From Prevotella sp. (GTDB taxonomy: Bacteria; Bacteroidota; Bacteroidia; Bacteroidales; Bacteroidaceae): 57,250 nt of DNA. The translations under genes and the position numbers were made by a program. A model generated the notes under the pieces. It saw only the letters and a program-made list of their open reading frames with translations. It was not told the DNA's origin and searched no databases. Location of the stretch: assembly GCA_017417465.1 (NCBI GenBank), contig JAFPZD010000265.1, positions 1-57,250 on the forward strand. Reading direction: 5' to 3'. Positions 6,647 to 15,504 of this stretch are shown piece after piece (position 1 is the first letter of the stretch; the number at the start of each line of letters is the position of its first letter).

Positions 6647-9600
6647 ATGGCAAAGCGATTCGCCGAACATAACGGCTTGAACCTGACACAGGTGAACAAA
6701 GAGATTCTGGAGAAGTGGATGGATGAGGACATCTTCCACCGCTCGGTTGATGAGCGTGAGGGCTGTCCGCAATTTATTTTCTACGAGGGTCCTCCCTCTG
6801 CCAACGGTCATCCAGGCATTCACCACGTGCTGGGTCGCGCGCTGAAGGACGCCTTCAACCGCTACAAGACGATGCAGGGCTTCCAGGTGAAGCGCAAGGC
6901 AGGCTGGGACACGCACGGACTGCCCGTTGAGCTGAGCGTGGAGAAGTCGCTGGGCATCACGAAGGCTGACATCGACAACCCTGACTCGCCCCGCTACATC
7001 TCTACCGAGGAGTATAACCAGAAGTGCCGTGAGAACGTGATGGCCTACACGCAGGAGTGGCGTGACCTGACGGAGCGCATGGGCTACTTCGTGGACCTTG
7101 ACCACCCGTATATCACCTACGACAACAAGTACATCGAGACGCTGTGGTGGCTGCTGAAGCAGCTCTACACGAAGGGTCTGCTGTATAAGGGCTACACCAT
7201 TCAGCCCTATAGCCCTGCCGCTGGCACGGGCCTGTCGAGCCACGAGCTGAACCAGCCGGGCTGCTACCGCGACGTGAAGGACACGACGTGCACGGCGCTG
7301 TTCCGGATGAAGAACCCGAAGCCCGAGATGACGGGGTGGGGCACTGCCTACTTCCTGGCATGGACGACGACGCCGTGGACGCTGGCTGCCAACTCGGCGC
7401 TGTGCGTGGGTCCGAAGATTGACTATGTGGCTGTGGAGACTTATAACCCCTATTCGGCCAAGCCTATCACCATCGTGATGGCTGCTGCGCGCCTGGGTGC
7501 CTATCTGGCTCCTGAGGGCGAGATGACTGACGGGGGCGAGATGCCCGAGTACAAGAAGGGCGAGAAGTTCATGCCCTACCGTATCGTGGGCCGCTACAAG
7601 GGTACGGACCTTGTGGGCATGGAGTACGAGCAGCTGATGCCTGCCATCAAACCGATGGGTGAGGCGTTCCGCGTCATCCCCGGCGACTATGTGACGACTG
7701 AGGATGGTGCCGGTATCGTGCACATTGCCCCGAACTTCGGTGCCGACGATGCCTTTGTGGCCAAGCAGGCAGGCATCTGCCCGATCGTGCTCATCGACAA
7801 GAAGGGCAACGAGCGCCCGGTGGTGGACTTGCAGGGCAAGTACTACCCGATTGAGGACCTTGACCCTGACTTTGTGCGCGACTATGTCAACGTGGACGAG
7901 TGGCAGAAGTTTGCCGGGCGCTACGTGAAGAATGCGTACGACGAGCACCTCACCGACAAGGACGAGACGCTCGACATCAGCATCTGCATGGACCTGAAGG
8001 CTCAGGACAAGGTGTACAAGATTGAGAAGCACGTGCACAACTACCCGCACTGCTGGCGCACGGACAAGCCCGTGCTCTACTATCCGCTGGACTCGTGGTT
8101 CATCAGGAGCACGGCGAAGAAGGAGCGCATGTCGGAGCTGAACAAGACCATCGGCTGGCATCCTGAGTCGACGGGCACGGGACGCTTTGGCAACTGGCTT
8201 GAGAACCTGAACGACTGGAACCTGTCGCGCTCGCGCTTCTGGGGCACGCCGCTGCCCATCTGGCGCAGTGAGGAGGGCGAGGAGAAGTGCATCGGCAGCG
8301 TTGAGGAGCTGTACAACGAGATTGAGAAGGCTGTCGCTGCGGGCGTCATGGAGAAGAACCCGCTGAAGGAGAAGGGCTTCGTGCCCGGCGACATGAGCCA
8401 GGAGAACTACGACCGCATTGACCTGCACCGCCCCTATGTCGACTATATTAAATTGGTGAGCGACAGTGGCCAGCCCATGAAGCGTGAGAGCGACCTCATC
8501 GACGTGTGGTTCGACTCGGGCGCCATGCCCTATGCCCAGCAGCACTATCCGTTCGAGAACCGTGAGATGATTGACGAGGGTAAGGCTTTCCCCGCTGACT
8601 TCATCAACGAGGGCGTCGACCAGACGCGTGGCTGGTTCTTCACGCTGCATGCCATCGCCACGATGGTGTTCGACTCGGTGTCGTTCCGCAACGTCATTTC
8701 TACGGGCCTTGTGCTCGATGCGAAGGGCAACAAGATGTCGAAGCGCGTGGGCAACGTGGTGAGCCCGTTCGAGATGATCGATAAGTTTGGCTCGGATGCC
8801 GTGCGCTTCTACATGATGACCAACTCGGAGCCTTGGGACAACCTGAAGTTCGACCCGGAGGGTGTGGACGAGGTGCGCCGCAAGTTCTTCGGAACGCTGT
8901 ATAACACCTATTCCTTCTTTGCGCTCTATGCTAACGTCGATGGCTACGAGCCATCCGTTGAGTCTGTTGCTGTAGTACAGCAACAAACGGAACGGCCTGA
9001 GATTGACCGCTGGATACTGTCGTGCCTGAACACGCTGGTGAAGCGGGTGACTGCCGAGATGGAGAACTACGACCCGACGCGTGCCGGGCGCATGATTGAC
9101 GCCTTCGTCAACGACGACCTGTCGAACTGGTATGTGCGCCTGAACCGTAAGCGCTTCTGGGGCAAGGAGATGGATGCCGACAAGCGTTCGGCCTACGACA
9201 CGCTGTACACGTGCCTGATGACTGTCAGCAAGCTGCTGGCACCGTTCTCGCCGTTCTATGCCGACCAGCTGTATCGTGACCTGGGTGGTGCCTGCGTGAG
9301 CGTGCATCTCGACAGCTTCCCCACATGGGACGAGAGCCTGATTGACAGTGACCTGGAGGCCCGCATGGAGATGGCCCAGAAGATTACGTCGATGGTGCTT
9401 GCCCTGCGCCGCAAGGCTAACCTGAAGGTGCGCCAGCCCCTGAGCCGCATCATGGTGCCTGCCACCGACGAGCAGCGCCGACACATCGATGCCGTGAAGA
9501 AGCTCATCCTGAGCGAGGTGAACGTCAAGGAGCTGGAATTTGTTGAAGGACAAGGTCTTTTGGTGAAAAAGGTAAAGTGTAACTTCCGCACCATGGGTAA

Positions 9601-10078
9601 GAAGTTCGGCAAGCTGATGAAGGCTGTCGCTGCCGCTGTAGACCAGCTCTCGCAGGAGCAGATTGCCGAGCTCGAGCAGAACGGCACGCTTGCCATCAGC
9701 GTCGATGGACAGGAGCTGACCGTTGAGGCTGTCGACGTGGACATCATCAGCGAGGACATCCCCGGATGGCTCGTTGCCAACGAGGGTGCGCTGACTGTGG
9801 CCCTTGACATCGAGCTCACCGACGAGCTGCGCCAGGAGGGCATGGCCCGTGAGCTGATCAACCGCATCCAGAACCTGCGCAAGGACGGTGGCCTGGAAAT
9901 CACCGACCGTGTGAGCATCGTTGTCAGTCCGCAGGCTGAGGTTGACAAGGCAGTCGAAACGTTTGCCGACTACATCAAGACGCAGGTGCTTGCCGACGCC
10001 ATCACCGTGGCTCCCAACGAGGGTGTGGAGGTAGACTTCGACGACTTCAAACTGAACATAACCATAACAAAGAACTGA
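6647..10078 (+). CDS. ileS: Isoleucyl-tRNA synthetase
   Basis: A 1143-aa class I aminoacyl-tRNA synthetase that charges tRNA-Ile with isoleucine in the cytoplasm. The N-terminal signature appears as NGHPGIHHVLGR (about residues 54-65), where the HIGH box takes the clade-specific form GIHH; the second signature is KMSKR, about residue 700. The editing domain lies between them and the anticodon-binding domain follows. The length and the KMSKR plus EGVDEV context are closer to the long, eukaryote-like IleS type than to E. coli IleS (inference); that type is associated with mupirocin resistance in other bacteria. It has its own consensus promoter and leads the conserved run ileS-dksA-lspA-DUF4296. 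Confidence 0.97.
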   Translation: MAKRFAEHNGLNLTQVNKEILEKWMDEDIFHRSVDEREGCPQFIFYEGPPSANGHPGIHHVLGRALKDAFNRYKTMQGFQVKRKAGWDTHGLPVELSVEKSLGITKADIDNPDSPRYISTEEYNQKCRENVMAYTQEWRDLTERMGYFVDLDHPYITYDNKYIETLWWLLKQLYTKGLLYKGYTIQPYSPAAGTGLSSHELNQPGCYRDVKDTTCTALFRMKNPKPEMTGWGTAYFLAWTTTPWTLAANSALCVGPKIDYVAVETYNPYSAKPITIVMAAARLGAYLAPEGEMTDGGEMPEYKKGEKFMPYRIVGRYKGTDLVGMEYEQLMPAIKPMGEAFRVIPGDYVTTEDGAGIVHIAPNFGADDAFVAKQAGICPIVLIDKKGNERPVVDLQGKYYPIEDLDPDFVRDYVNVDEWQKFAGRYVKNAYDEHLTDKDETLDISICMDLKAQDKVYKIEKHVHNYPHCWRTDKPVLYYPLDSWFIRSTAKKERMSELNKTIGWHPESTGTGRFGNWLENLNDWNLSRSRFWGTPLPIWRSEEGEEKCIGSVEELYNEIEKAVAAGVMEKNPLKEKGFVPGDMSQENYDRIDLHRPYVDYIKLVSDSGQPMKRESDLIDVWFDSGAMPYAQQHYPFENREMIDEGKAFPADFINEGVDQTRGWFFTLHAIATMVFDSVSFRNVISTGLVLDAKGNKMSKRVGNVVSPFEMIDKFGSDAVRFYMMTNSEPWDNLKFDPEGVDEVRRKFFGTLYNTYSFFALYANVDGYEPSVESVAVVQQQTERPEIDRWILSCLNTLVKRVTAEMENYDPTRAGRMIDAFVNDDLSNWYVRLNRKRFWGKEMDADKRSAYDTLYTCLMTVSKLLAPFSPFYADQLYRDLGGACVSVHLDSFPTWDESLIDSDLEARMEMAQKITSMVLALRRKANLKVRQPLSRIMVPATDEQRRHIDAVKKLILSEVNVKELEFVEGQGLLVKKVKCNFRTMGKKFGKLMKAVAAAVDQLSQEQIAELEQNGTLAISVDGQELTVEAVDVDIISEDIPGWLVANEGALTVALDIELTDELRQEGMARELINRIQNLRKDGGLEITDRVSIVVSPQAEVDKAVETFADYIKTQVLADAITVAPNEGVEVDFDDFKLNITITKN

Positions 10079-10103
10079 TATTAACTTAATTGGATTACTA
10101 TCT

Positions 10104-10490
10104 ATGGCAGAAAAGACCCGCTATTCTGACGAGGAGCTGGAAGAGTTCCGTCAGATCATTAATGAGAAACTGGCCTTAGCCAAGCGCGACTATGAGATTA
10201 TGATGGCCACGCTCACCAATCAGGACTCAAATGATGTCGATGACACATCGCCAACATACAAGGCTCTTGAGGAAGGCAGTGAGGCCCAGTCGAGAGAAGA
10301 CCTGATGAAGTTTGCCGCTCGTCAGCAGAAGTTCATCCAAGGCTTGCAGGCCGCGCTGGTACGTATCGACAACAAGACGTACGGCATCGACCGCATTACC
10401 GGACAGCTCATTCCCAAGGAGCGTCTGCGCGCCGTGCCACACGCTACGCTGAGCGTCGAGTCGAAACAGCTGGAGAAGCAGAGGAGGTAG
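10104..10490 (+). CDS. dksA: TraR/DksA family protein without zinc-finger cysteines
   Basis: A 128-aa protein with an N-terminal coiled coil (about residues 8-90) and a C-terminal TraR/DksA fold (YGIDRITGQLIPKERLRAVP, about residues 96-115). DksA proteins bind the RNA polymerase secondary channel and modulate transcription with ppGpp. The four zinc-binding cysteines of the classic family are all replaced: YGIC reads YGID and the C-terminal CxxC region reads SVESK. Cys-poor DksA forms are known and keep the fold without zinc. It follows ileS by 25 bases and precedes lspA. Confidence 0.88.
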   Translation: MAEKTRYSDEELEEFRQIINEKLALAKRDYEIMMATLTNQDSNDVDDTSPTYKALEEGSEAQSREDLMKFAARQQKFIQGLQAALVRIDNKTYGIDRITGQLIPKERLRAVPHATLSVESKQLEKQRR

Positions 10491-10503
10491 AAACCCCTCC
10501 CGG

Positions 10504-10520
10504 CCTCCCCGAAGGGGAGG
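10504..10520 (+). terminator. GC-rich hairpin after dksA (REP-like or terminator)
   Basis: CCTCCCC, loop GAA, GGGGAGG. No T-run follows, so it may be a REP-like spacer palindrome or an RNA-stabilising stem rather than a true terminator. Confidence 0.55.
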
Positions 10521-10560
10521 AGATGCCTCACGGGGTACCCAGGAGGAGGGAAGGGGGAGT

Positions 10561-10606
10561 GAATAGTGGATAGTGAATAGTGAATAGTGATAAGTGTGAA
10601 GTGAAG
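10561..10606 (+). repeat. GAATAGT heptamer repeats forming the start of lspA
   Basis: Four or five copies of a (G)AATAGTG unit. The last copies supply the GTG start and first residues of lspA. Confidence 0.75.
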
Positions 10607-11311
10607 AATCAGAAACCTATCATAACACGTGGGTGGATGGCGGTGCTGATAGTCATCGCCGTCCTGCTCATTGACCAGGCCATCAAGATCTGGGTGAAGA
10701 CTGGGATGACGCTGCACGACAGCATCCGCGTCACTAACTGGTTTTACATCTCGTTCATCGAGAACAACGGCATGGCCTACGGCATGCAGTTAGGCTCGAA
10801 GCTGCTGCTGTCGCTCTTCCGTGTGGCTGCCATTGGCGTGCTGGCATGGTACATCTGGCAGCAGGCGCGGCAGAAGGCTCGCTGGGGCTACGTCGTCTGT
10901 CTGGCGTTTATCCTGGCAGGCGCTGCTGGCAACCTGATCGACTGCATGTTCTACGGGCTTTGCTTCGATGCGTCGACGCCTGTCCACGTCAGCTCGTATG
11001 TGGGCTTTGGAAATGGCTATGCCCCCTTCCTGATGGGAAAGGTTGTCGACATGTTCTACTTCCCACTGATTGTCACCACGTTTCCTGACTGGTTCCCCAT
11101 CTGGGGTGGTCAGGAGTTCATATTCTTTAGCCCGGTGTTCAATTTCGCTGACGCTTGCATCAGCGTGGGCGTCGTGGCGCTGATACTGTTCTTCCGAAAG
11201 GAGATTAGCACCATTGGCCGCTCGAAAGACGAGCAGCAGGAGGGTGCAACTGCCGACGAAGCAACAGGCGCACCAATCAATGAGGGGGGGGAAGTGAAGT
11301 GTGAAGTGTGA
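10580..11311 (+). CDS. lspA: Signal peptidase II (prolipoprotein signal peptidase)
   Basis: A 243-aa inner-membrane aspartyl protease that removes signal peptides from lipoproteins. Four membrane segments are visible (about residues 20-37, 72-95, 108-125 and 180-205). The catalytic aspartates lie in GNLIDCMFYG and FNFADACIS. It is longer than E. coli LspA (164 aa), with an extra loop between the active-site motifs and a hydrophilic tail, as usual in Bacteroidetes. The start is uncertain: GTG 10580 lies in the heptamer repeat, and the family normally has about 10 residues before GWMAVL, so a repeat-derived N-terminus is likely. The last residues (VKCEV) also come from a GAAGTG-type repeat. The next gene, a lipoprotein, is a potential substrate. 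Confidence 0.93.
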   Translation: MNSDKCEVKNQKPIITRGWMAVLIVIAVLLIDQAIKIWVKTGMTLHDSIRVTNWFYISFIENNGMAYGMQLGSKLLLSLFRVAAIGVLAWYIWQQARQKARWGYVVCLAFILAGAAGNLIDCMFYGLCFDASTPVHVSSYVGFGNGYAPFLMGKVVDMFYFPLIVTTFPDWFPIWGGQEFIFFSPVFNFADACISVGVVALILFFRKEISTIGRSKDEQQEGATADEATGAPINEGGEVKCEV

Positions 11312-11316
11312 GCACG

Positions 11317-12216
11317 ATGAGAAGGGTCTGTTGTCTGATAAGCCTTGGAGTGCTGCTCTTGGTAGGCTGTAAGCCCGGAACGCCGAAGCAGTACATTCAG
11401 CCCGACGAGATGGAGGACATCCTCGTCGACTACCACTTGGCGCGTGGCCTGGCCCTGCAGGAGGGTACTTCTGACTACAAGCAGGCACTCTACGTTCAGG
11501 CCGTGCTCCATAAGTACGGCATCACGCAGGAGGAGCTCGACTCGTCGCTGGTCTACTACTACAAGCGTGCTGACCGGTTCATCGATGTCTACAAGCGTGT
11601 GGCCGAGCGCCTGGAGAAGCAGGCACTGGTGTCGGGTGCCAGCGAGGGCGAGATTGGCAAGTATGCCGTGCTGAATGCCGAGGGCGACACAGCCAATGTG
11701 TGGCCCCACCGCAGCATGGCAGCACTCATGCCCACGCCGCCCTACAATCGCTGGGATTTTGAGATCGAGGCTGACAGCACCTATCTGCGTGGCGATGCCT
11801 TCCTGCTGCAGTTCATGAGCGACTTTACCTACCAGCAGGGCATGAAGAACGGCTTGGTCTACGTGGCCATCGACTATCCCGACACAACGATTGCCCGCAA
11901 CCTGCACTTCTCGACGTCGGGCATCAGCCAGCTGCGCTTCGAAGGCTACGACAAGGCCGACATCACTGGGATGCGCGGATTCTTCTATCTGGCCGATGGC
12001 GACGAAATGTCGTCGGCATTGCGCCTGCTCTTTCTGAACAACATCCAGCTCATACGTTTCCATCAACAACAAAAACATGAAGAAGGACTTTCGACGGATA
12101 GCCTCTCACGAGATTCTTCTGGAGGACGGCTCACGGATGAAGCAGTCGGTAGTGGAGATTCAATCGGGCGTGGTGACACGCTGGTATCCGCTGACCGAGG
12201 AACTGCCACAAACTGA
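11317..12216 (+). CDS. DUF4296 domain lipoprotein
   Basis: A 299-aa lipoprotein starting at ATG 11317 (GTG 11308 is in frame and overlaps lspA). The signal peptide MRRVCCLISLGVLLLVGC ends in the lipobox LVGC, then KPGTPKQYIQPDEMEDILVDYHLARGL, the typical beginning of DUF4296. This family follows lspA in many Bacteroidetes; function unknown. The last 45 residues are Ser/Gly/Asp-rich and low in complexity and are read in a different frame over the start of the next gene, which suggests that an older stop was lost and the protein extended. Confidence 0.85.
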   Translation: MRRVCCLISLGVLLLVGCKPGTPKQYIQPDEMEDILVDYHLARGLALQEGTSDYKQALYVQAVLHKYGITQEELDSSLVYYYKRADRFIDVYKRVAERLEKQALVSGASEGEIGKYAVLNAEGDTANVWPHRSMAALMPTPPYNRWDFEIEADSTYLRGDAFLLQFMSDFTYQQGMKNGLVYVAIDYPDTTIARNLHFSTSGISQLRFEGYDKADITGMRGFFYLADGDEMSSALRLLFLNNIQLIRFHQQQKHEEGLSTDSLSRDSSGGRLTDEAVGSGDSIGRGDTLVSADRGTATN

Positions 12217-12298
12217 GTGGTTCTCGCAGAGTGTCAGCCTCAGCAGGGACGCCGAAGGACTCTTACGCGCGCGTATAAATAATAAGGTGATTAACTAA
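12077..12298 (+). CDS. Small conserved hypothetical protein overlapping the DUF4296 gene
   Basis: A 73-aa protein with ATG after an A-rich stretch (CAACAACAAAAAC), reading out of frame over the last 140 bases of the preceding gene. The product is a compact beta-rich domain (HEILLEDGSRMKQSVVEIQ, then TRWYPLTEELPQTEWF) that resembles small hypothetical proteins next to DUF4296 genes in related genomes as far as I recall. Its sequence is less low-complexity than the overlapping tail, so I think it is the older, genuine gene. Function unknown; the MFS gene follows 14 bases later. Confidence 0.6.
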   Translation: MKKDFRRIASHEILLEDGSRMKQSVVEIQSGVVTRWYPLTEELPQTEWFSQSVSLSRDAEGLLRARINNKVIN

Positions 12299-12312
12299 AA
12301 ACGAATACGACT

Positions 12313-13620
12313 ATGAATCTGAAAGTACGTCTTTCGGTGATGAACTTTTTGGAGTTCGCCGTGTGGGGAGCCTACCTCACGTGTATGGGAAACTATCTTG
12401 GAACAGCAGGCCTGGGCGCTGAGATCTCCTGGTTCTATGCTATCCAAGGCATTGTCAGCATATTCATGCCCACACTGTTGGGAATTGTCGCCGACCGCTA
12501 CATGCAGCCTCAGCGCGCACTGGGCGTCTGCCACCTGCTGGCAGGTCTCGCCATGCTGTGCTGCTGGTGGATGGGTTTGCAGGCAGGCTTTGGCCAGGAG
12601 TTGCCCAACAAGGGTGCCTTCATTGCCATGTATACGCTGAGCGTGGCCTTCTTCATGCCGACCATCGCGCTTGCCAACACCACGGCGTTCACCATTCTGA
12701 AGAGCAACGGCATGGACACTGTGAAGGACTTCCCGCCCATCCGCGTGCTTGGCACCGTGGGCTTCATTGCCACGATGTGGTTTGTCAACTGTGCTGTGTG
12801 GGAAGACGGCGCTTTCTCGTTCACACTGGCCGAGAATGCCCACAAGTTCCAGTACACCTATATGCAGTTCTTCGTCTCTGGCCTGCTGAGCCTGGTGCTC
12901 TGCGCCTACTGCTTCACGCTGCCTGAGTGCCGCCTGGAGAAGAAGCCCGCACAGTCGCTGGTCGAGACGATGGGCCTGAATGCCTTCCGGCTGTTCAAGC
13001 GTAAGAAGATGGCCCTGTTCTTCATCTTCTCAGCCCTGCTCGGCATGTGCCTGCAGGTGACCAACGGCTACGCCGGACCTTTCATCACCAGCTTCAAGGG
13101 CGACCCTGCCTTTGCTGACACGTTTGCTGCCAACAATGCCACGCTGCTCACGTCGCTGTCGCAGATCAGCGAGGCCCTCTGCATCCTGATGATTCCGTTC
13201 TTCCTGAAGCGCTACGGCATCAAGGTGGTGATGCTCATGTCGATGTTTGCATGGGTGTTCCGCTTTGGATTCTTCGGTGTGGGTAACCCTGCCATGCCGG
13301 GCGTGCTGTTCTTCGTACTGTCGTGCATCGTCTATGGCGTTGCCTTCGACTTCTTCAATGTCTCTGGCGGTATCTTTGTCGACCAGGAGTGTGAGTCCTC
13401 GGTAAAAGCCTCCGCGCAGGGACTGTTCATGATGATGACCAACGGCATTGGTGCTACCGTCGGCACGCTGGTTGCTGGCGAAATCGTGAACCACTACTGT
13501 CAGTGGGAGGGTGGCTATCTGCTCGGCAACTGGCAGACGTGCTGGTTCATCTTTGCCGCATTCGCCCTTGTCGTTGGCGTCTCCTTCGCCCTGATGTTTA
13601 ACCCTGACAAAAAGAAGTGA
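12313..13620 (+). CDS. Nucleoside-type MFS transporter
   Basis: A 435-aa inner-membrane protein with about 12 hydrophobic segments. The N-terminus LSVMNFLEFAVWGAYLTCMG and the first loop GIVADRYMQPQRALG match the NupG/XapB nucleoside:H+ symporter branch of the major facilitator superfamily, where the aromatic/acidic first helix is typical. Nucleoside substrate is inferred from family. A 15-residue hydrophilic insert (GFGQELPNKGAF) between helices 3 and 4 is common in Bacteroidetes members. The stop overlaps a possible GTG start of the next gene. Confidence 0.85.
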   Translation: MNLKVRLSVMNFLEFAVWGAYLTCMGNYLGTAGLGAEISWFYAIQGIVSIFMPTLLGIVADRYMQPQRALGVCHLLAGLAMLCCWWMGLQAGFGQELPNKGAFIAMYTLSVAFFMPTIALANTTAFTILKSNGMDTVKDFPPIRVLGTVGFIATMWFVNCAVWEDGAFSFTLAENAHKFQYTYMQFFVSGLLSLVLCAYCFTLPECRLEKKPAQSLVETMGLNAFRLFKRKKMALFFIFSALLGMCLQVTNGYAGPFITSFKGDPAFADTFAANNATLLTSLSQISEALCILMIPFFLKRYGIKVVMLMSMFAWVFRFGFFGVGNPAMPGVLFFVLSCIVYGVAFDFFNVSGGIFVDQECESSVKASAQGLFMMMTNGIGATVGTLVAGEIVNHYCQWEGGYLLGNWQTCWFIFAAFALVVGVSFALMFNPDKKK

Positions 13621-13658
13621 ACGCATACAATATCACCACAACCCATGACAATCGTTCT

Positions 13659-14192
13659 ATGGAGCGCGTGCAGCTGAAGTATCACGCCTTGCAGAAGTTG
13701 GCTGGAGCCACCGACATGTCGGTCATTCTGCTCACTGACGTGGCGCAGCGACGCCTGATCTCCGTGATTTGCGACGAGACAACGGTGCAGCAGTTCAATG
13801 CCCGCATCAACAACGAGATGAGCCGTATCTTGCTGCCTGAGGCTCTGTTGCAGGTGGCTGATGCAAAGCTCGAAATGCTGGTTGTCGGTCTGTATGATGG
13901 CCAGTACCAGGTGATGCTGAGCAACACGAAAACCGGTGCTTCGACACGTGTGCGCATGAGCGATGCCGTGCTGCTGAGTGCCATTTCCGACACACCGCTC
14001 TACATCGAGGCTCGCCTGATGGAGAAGCAGAGCATGCCCTTCGACGCAAAGTCCGTACAGGTGGCCATCCCCATCAACTCGATGGACAAGAAGAGCCTGC
14101 AAGCTGCCCTGGAGCATGCTGTCGAAGAGGAAAACTACGAGTTGGCATCGCACATCCGTGACGAGATAAACAGTCGGGAGAAGAACGAATGA
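13659..14192 (+). CDS. Bifunctional nuclease (DUF151) with UVR motif
   Basis: A 177-aa protein with an N-terminal BFN/DUF151 domain (about residues 1-130, with LPEALLQ and DAVLLSAISDTPLYI) and a C-terminal UvrB/UvrC-type motif (about 145-175, LQAALEHAVEEENYELASHIRDEI). Plant BFN proteins have DNase and RNase activity; the bacterial role is poorly defined, and a part in DNA repair is suggested by the UVR motif. I prefer ATG 13659; a GTG at 13617 overlapping the previous stop would add 14 residues. It overlaps rsmE by 4 bases (ATGA). Confidence 0.85.
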   Translation: MERVQLKYHALQKLAGATDMSVILLTDVAQRRLISVICDETTVQQFNARINNEMSRILLPEALLQVADAKLEMLVVGLYDGQYQVMLSNTKTGASTRVRMSDAVLLSAISDTPLYIEARLMEKQSMPFDAKSVQVAIPINSMDKKSLQAALEHAVEEENYELASHIRDEINSREKNE

Positions 14193-14953
14193 AGGAGGTG
14201 CGCTTTTTCTATGTGCCACAGGCAGGCTCGAGCAACCTGCTGCCCGACGATGAGGCAGCTCACGCGTTGCGTGTGCTCCGTTTGAAGACGGGCGACGAGC
14301 TGATGCTGATGGACGGTGAGGGAACGTTTTTCCGTGCTACCCTGACCGTCGATGGCAAGCGCTGTCACTACCATATCGACGAGGTGCTGCCCCAGGAGCG
14401 GCAGTGGGCTCGTCACATTCACCTGGCCATTGCGCCTACGAAGATGATGGAGCGCATGGAGTGGCTCGTCGAGAAAGCCACCGAGGTGGGAATCGATGAA
14501 TTGTCGTTCCTCGACTGTCGCTTCTCTGAGCGTCGTGTCATTAAGTTGTCGCGCATTGAGAAGATTGTCGTTGCTGCCGTGAAGCAGAGCCATAAGGCGT
14601 GGATGCCCATCGTCAACGACATGGAGCGTTTCGATGCCTTCGTGGCGCACCATCAGAAGGGTCGGCGCTTCATTGCCCACTGCTATGATGAGGTGCCACG
14701 CGTCAATCTCTTTGAGCAATTGTGTGCCCTGCAAAATAGCCGTGTGGACGATGCGAGCAATGGTGCTGAGGACGACGAAGTGCTGGTGCTCGTAGGGCCC
14801 GAGGGCGACTTCTCTATCGATGAGGTGCGCACTGCCGTTGCGGCAGGCTTCGTCTCTGTCGATTTGGGCAAGAGCCGTCTGCGCACAGAGACAGCAGGGC
14901 TGGCATCTGTCATGATGATGCAACTTTCGACCACGTCTTCCCAACATCCCTAA
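14189..14953 (+). CDS. rsmE: 16S rRNA m3U1498 methyltransferase
   Basis: A 254-aa SPOUT-class methyltransferase that methylates N3 of U1498 in 16S rRNA. An N-terminal PUA-like domain (AHALRVLRLKTGDEL) is followed by the SPOUT knot with LVGPEGDFS and the C-terminal LGKSRLRTETAGLAS motif that binds S-adenosylmethionine. The start overlaps the DUF151 gene by 4 bases, so the two are coupled. An insertion near residue 180-195 (DDASNGAEDD) is acidic and probably a loop. Confidence 0.95.
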   Translation: MKEVRFFYVPQAGSSNLLPDDEAAHALRVLRLKTGDELMLMDGEGTFFRATLTVDGKRCHYHIDEVLPQERQWARHIHLAIAPTKMMERMEWLVEKATEVGIDELSFLDCRFSERRVIKLSRIEKIVVAAVKQSHKAWMPIVNDMERFDAFVAHHQKGRRFIAHCYDEVPRVNLFEQLCALQNSRVDDASNGAEDDEVLVLVGPEGDFSIDEVRTAVAAGFVSVDLGKSRLRTETAGLASVMMMQLSTTSSQHP

Positions 14954-14973
14954 AACCGCTGCACTTTACCGTC

Positions 14974-15420
14974 ATGAAGAAACTACCGATTCTGATTCTT
15001 TGTTGTGCCGCCCTGCCGTTGTGGGGGCAGCAGTTGCACATGGCTGACGTCTTCAAGCAGATGCCTGACTCGCTGATGCCGTATCTCTCGACGAACAATC
15101 GGCTCGACATGATTGACTTCATGGATGCCCACATGAAGGCTGAGGTCACCAACCTGCTCGATGGCAAGAGCGAGATGACGGCCCTTGCCGACGATTCGCT
15201 GACAATACGGATGAGTGCTGCGCTGCAAGTGGACTTGCGCTTTGTGGAGCGTGACAGCATAGTCGTTGCCTTCCGCCAGACCTATACAGTCAGCGAGAGC
15301 CAAAAGGCGATAGTAACACGTTACTATTCAACCTCCTGGCTCCCGCTGCCCATCCCGGCCGAGACGTCGTCGACGCTCACTCGCCGCGATGATAAAGTGT
15401 TTAGTGGATCTCAGTTCTAA
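14974..15420 (+). CDS. DUF3256-like secreted protein
   Basis: A 148-aa protein with a signal peptide (MKKLPILILCCAALPLWGQ) followed by MADVFKQMPDSLMPYLSTNNRLDMIDFM, the pattern of the DUF3256 family of Bacteroidetes. Function unknown; likely periplasmic. It follows rsmE by 20 bases, as in related genomes, and is the last gene of the + strand block before convergent genes. Confidence 0.82.
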   Translation: MKKLPILILCCAALPLWGQQLHMADVFKQMPDSLMPYLSTNNRLDMIDFMDAHMKAEVTNLLDGKSEMTALADDSLTIRMSAALQVDLRFVERDSIVVAFRQTYTVSESQKAIVTRYYSTSWLPLPIPAETSSTLTRRDDKVFSGSQF

Positions 15421-15504
15421 TCTTTTTCCCTGACTTAAGGTGAAAGACCTCCTCACCTCCTTTAGGAAAACTATTGGTGTAAAGGAAATGCTTTATAATG
15501 CTGC

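Noticed and set aside
6467-9553. A 1028-codon open frame on the - strand opposite ileS
   Set aside because: It is opposite a clear ileS, gives a low-complexity Leu/Val/His/Arg-rich product with no domain, and results from the strong codon bias of the + strand gene. The same applies to long - strand frames opposite the DUF3987-type gene (4503-5879), the PcrA-type gene (50051-50821) and tex (52899-53867).
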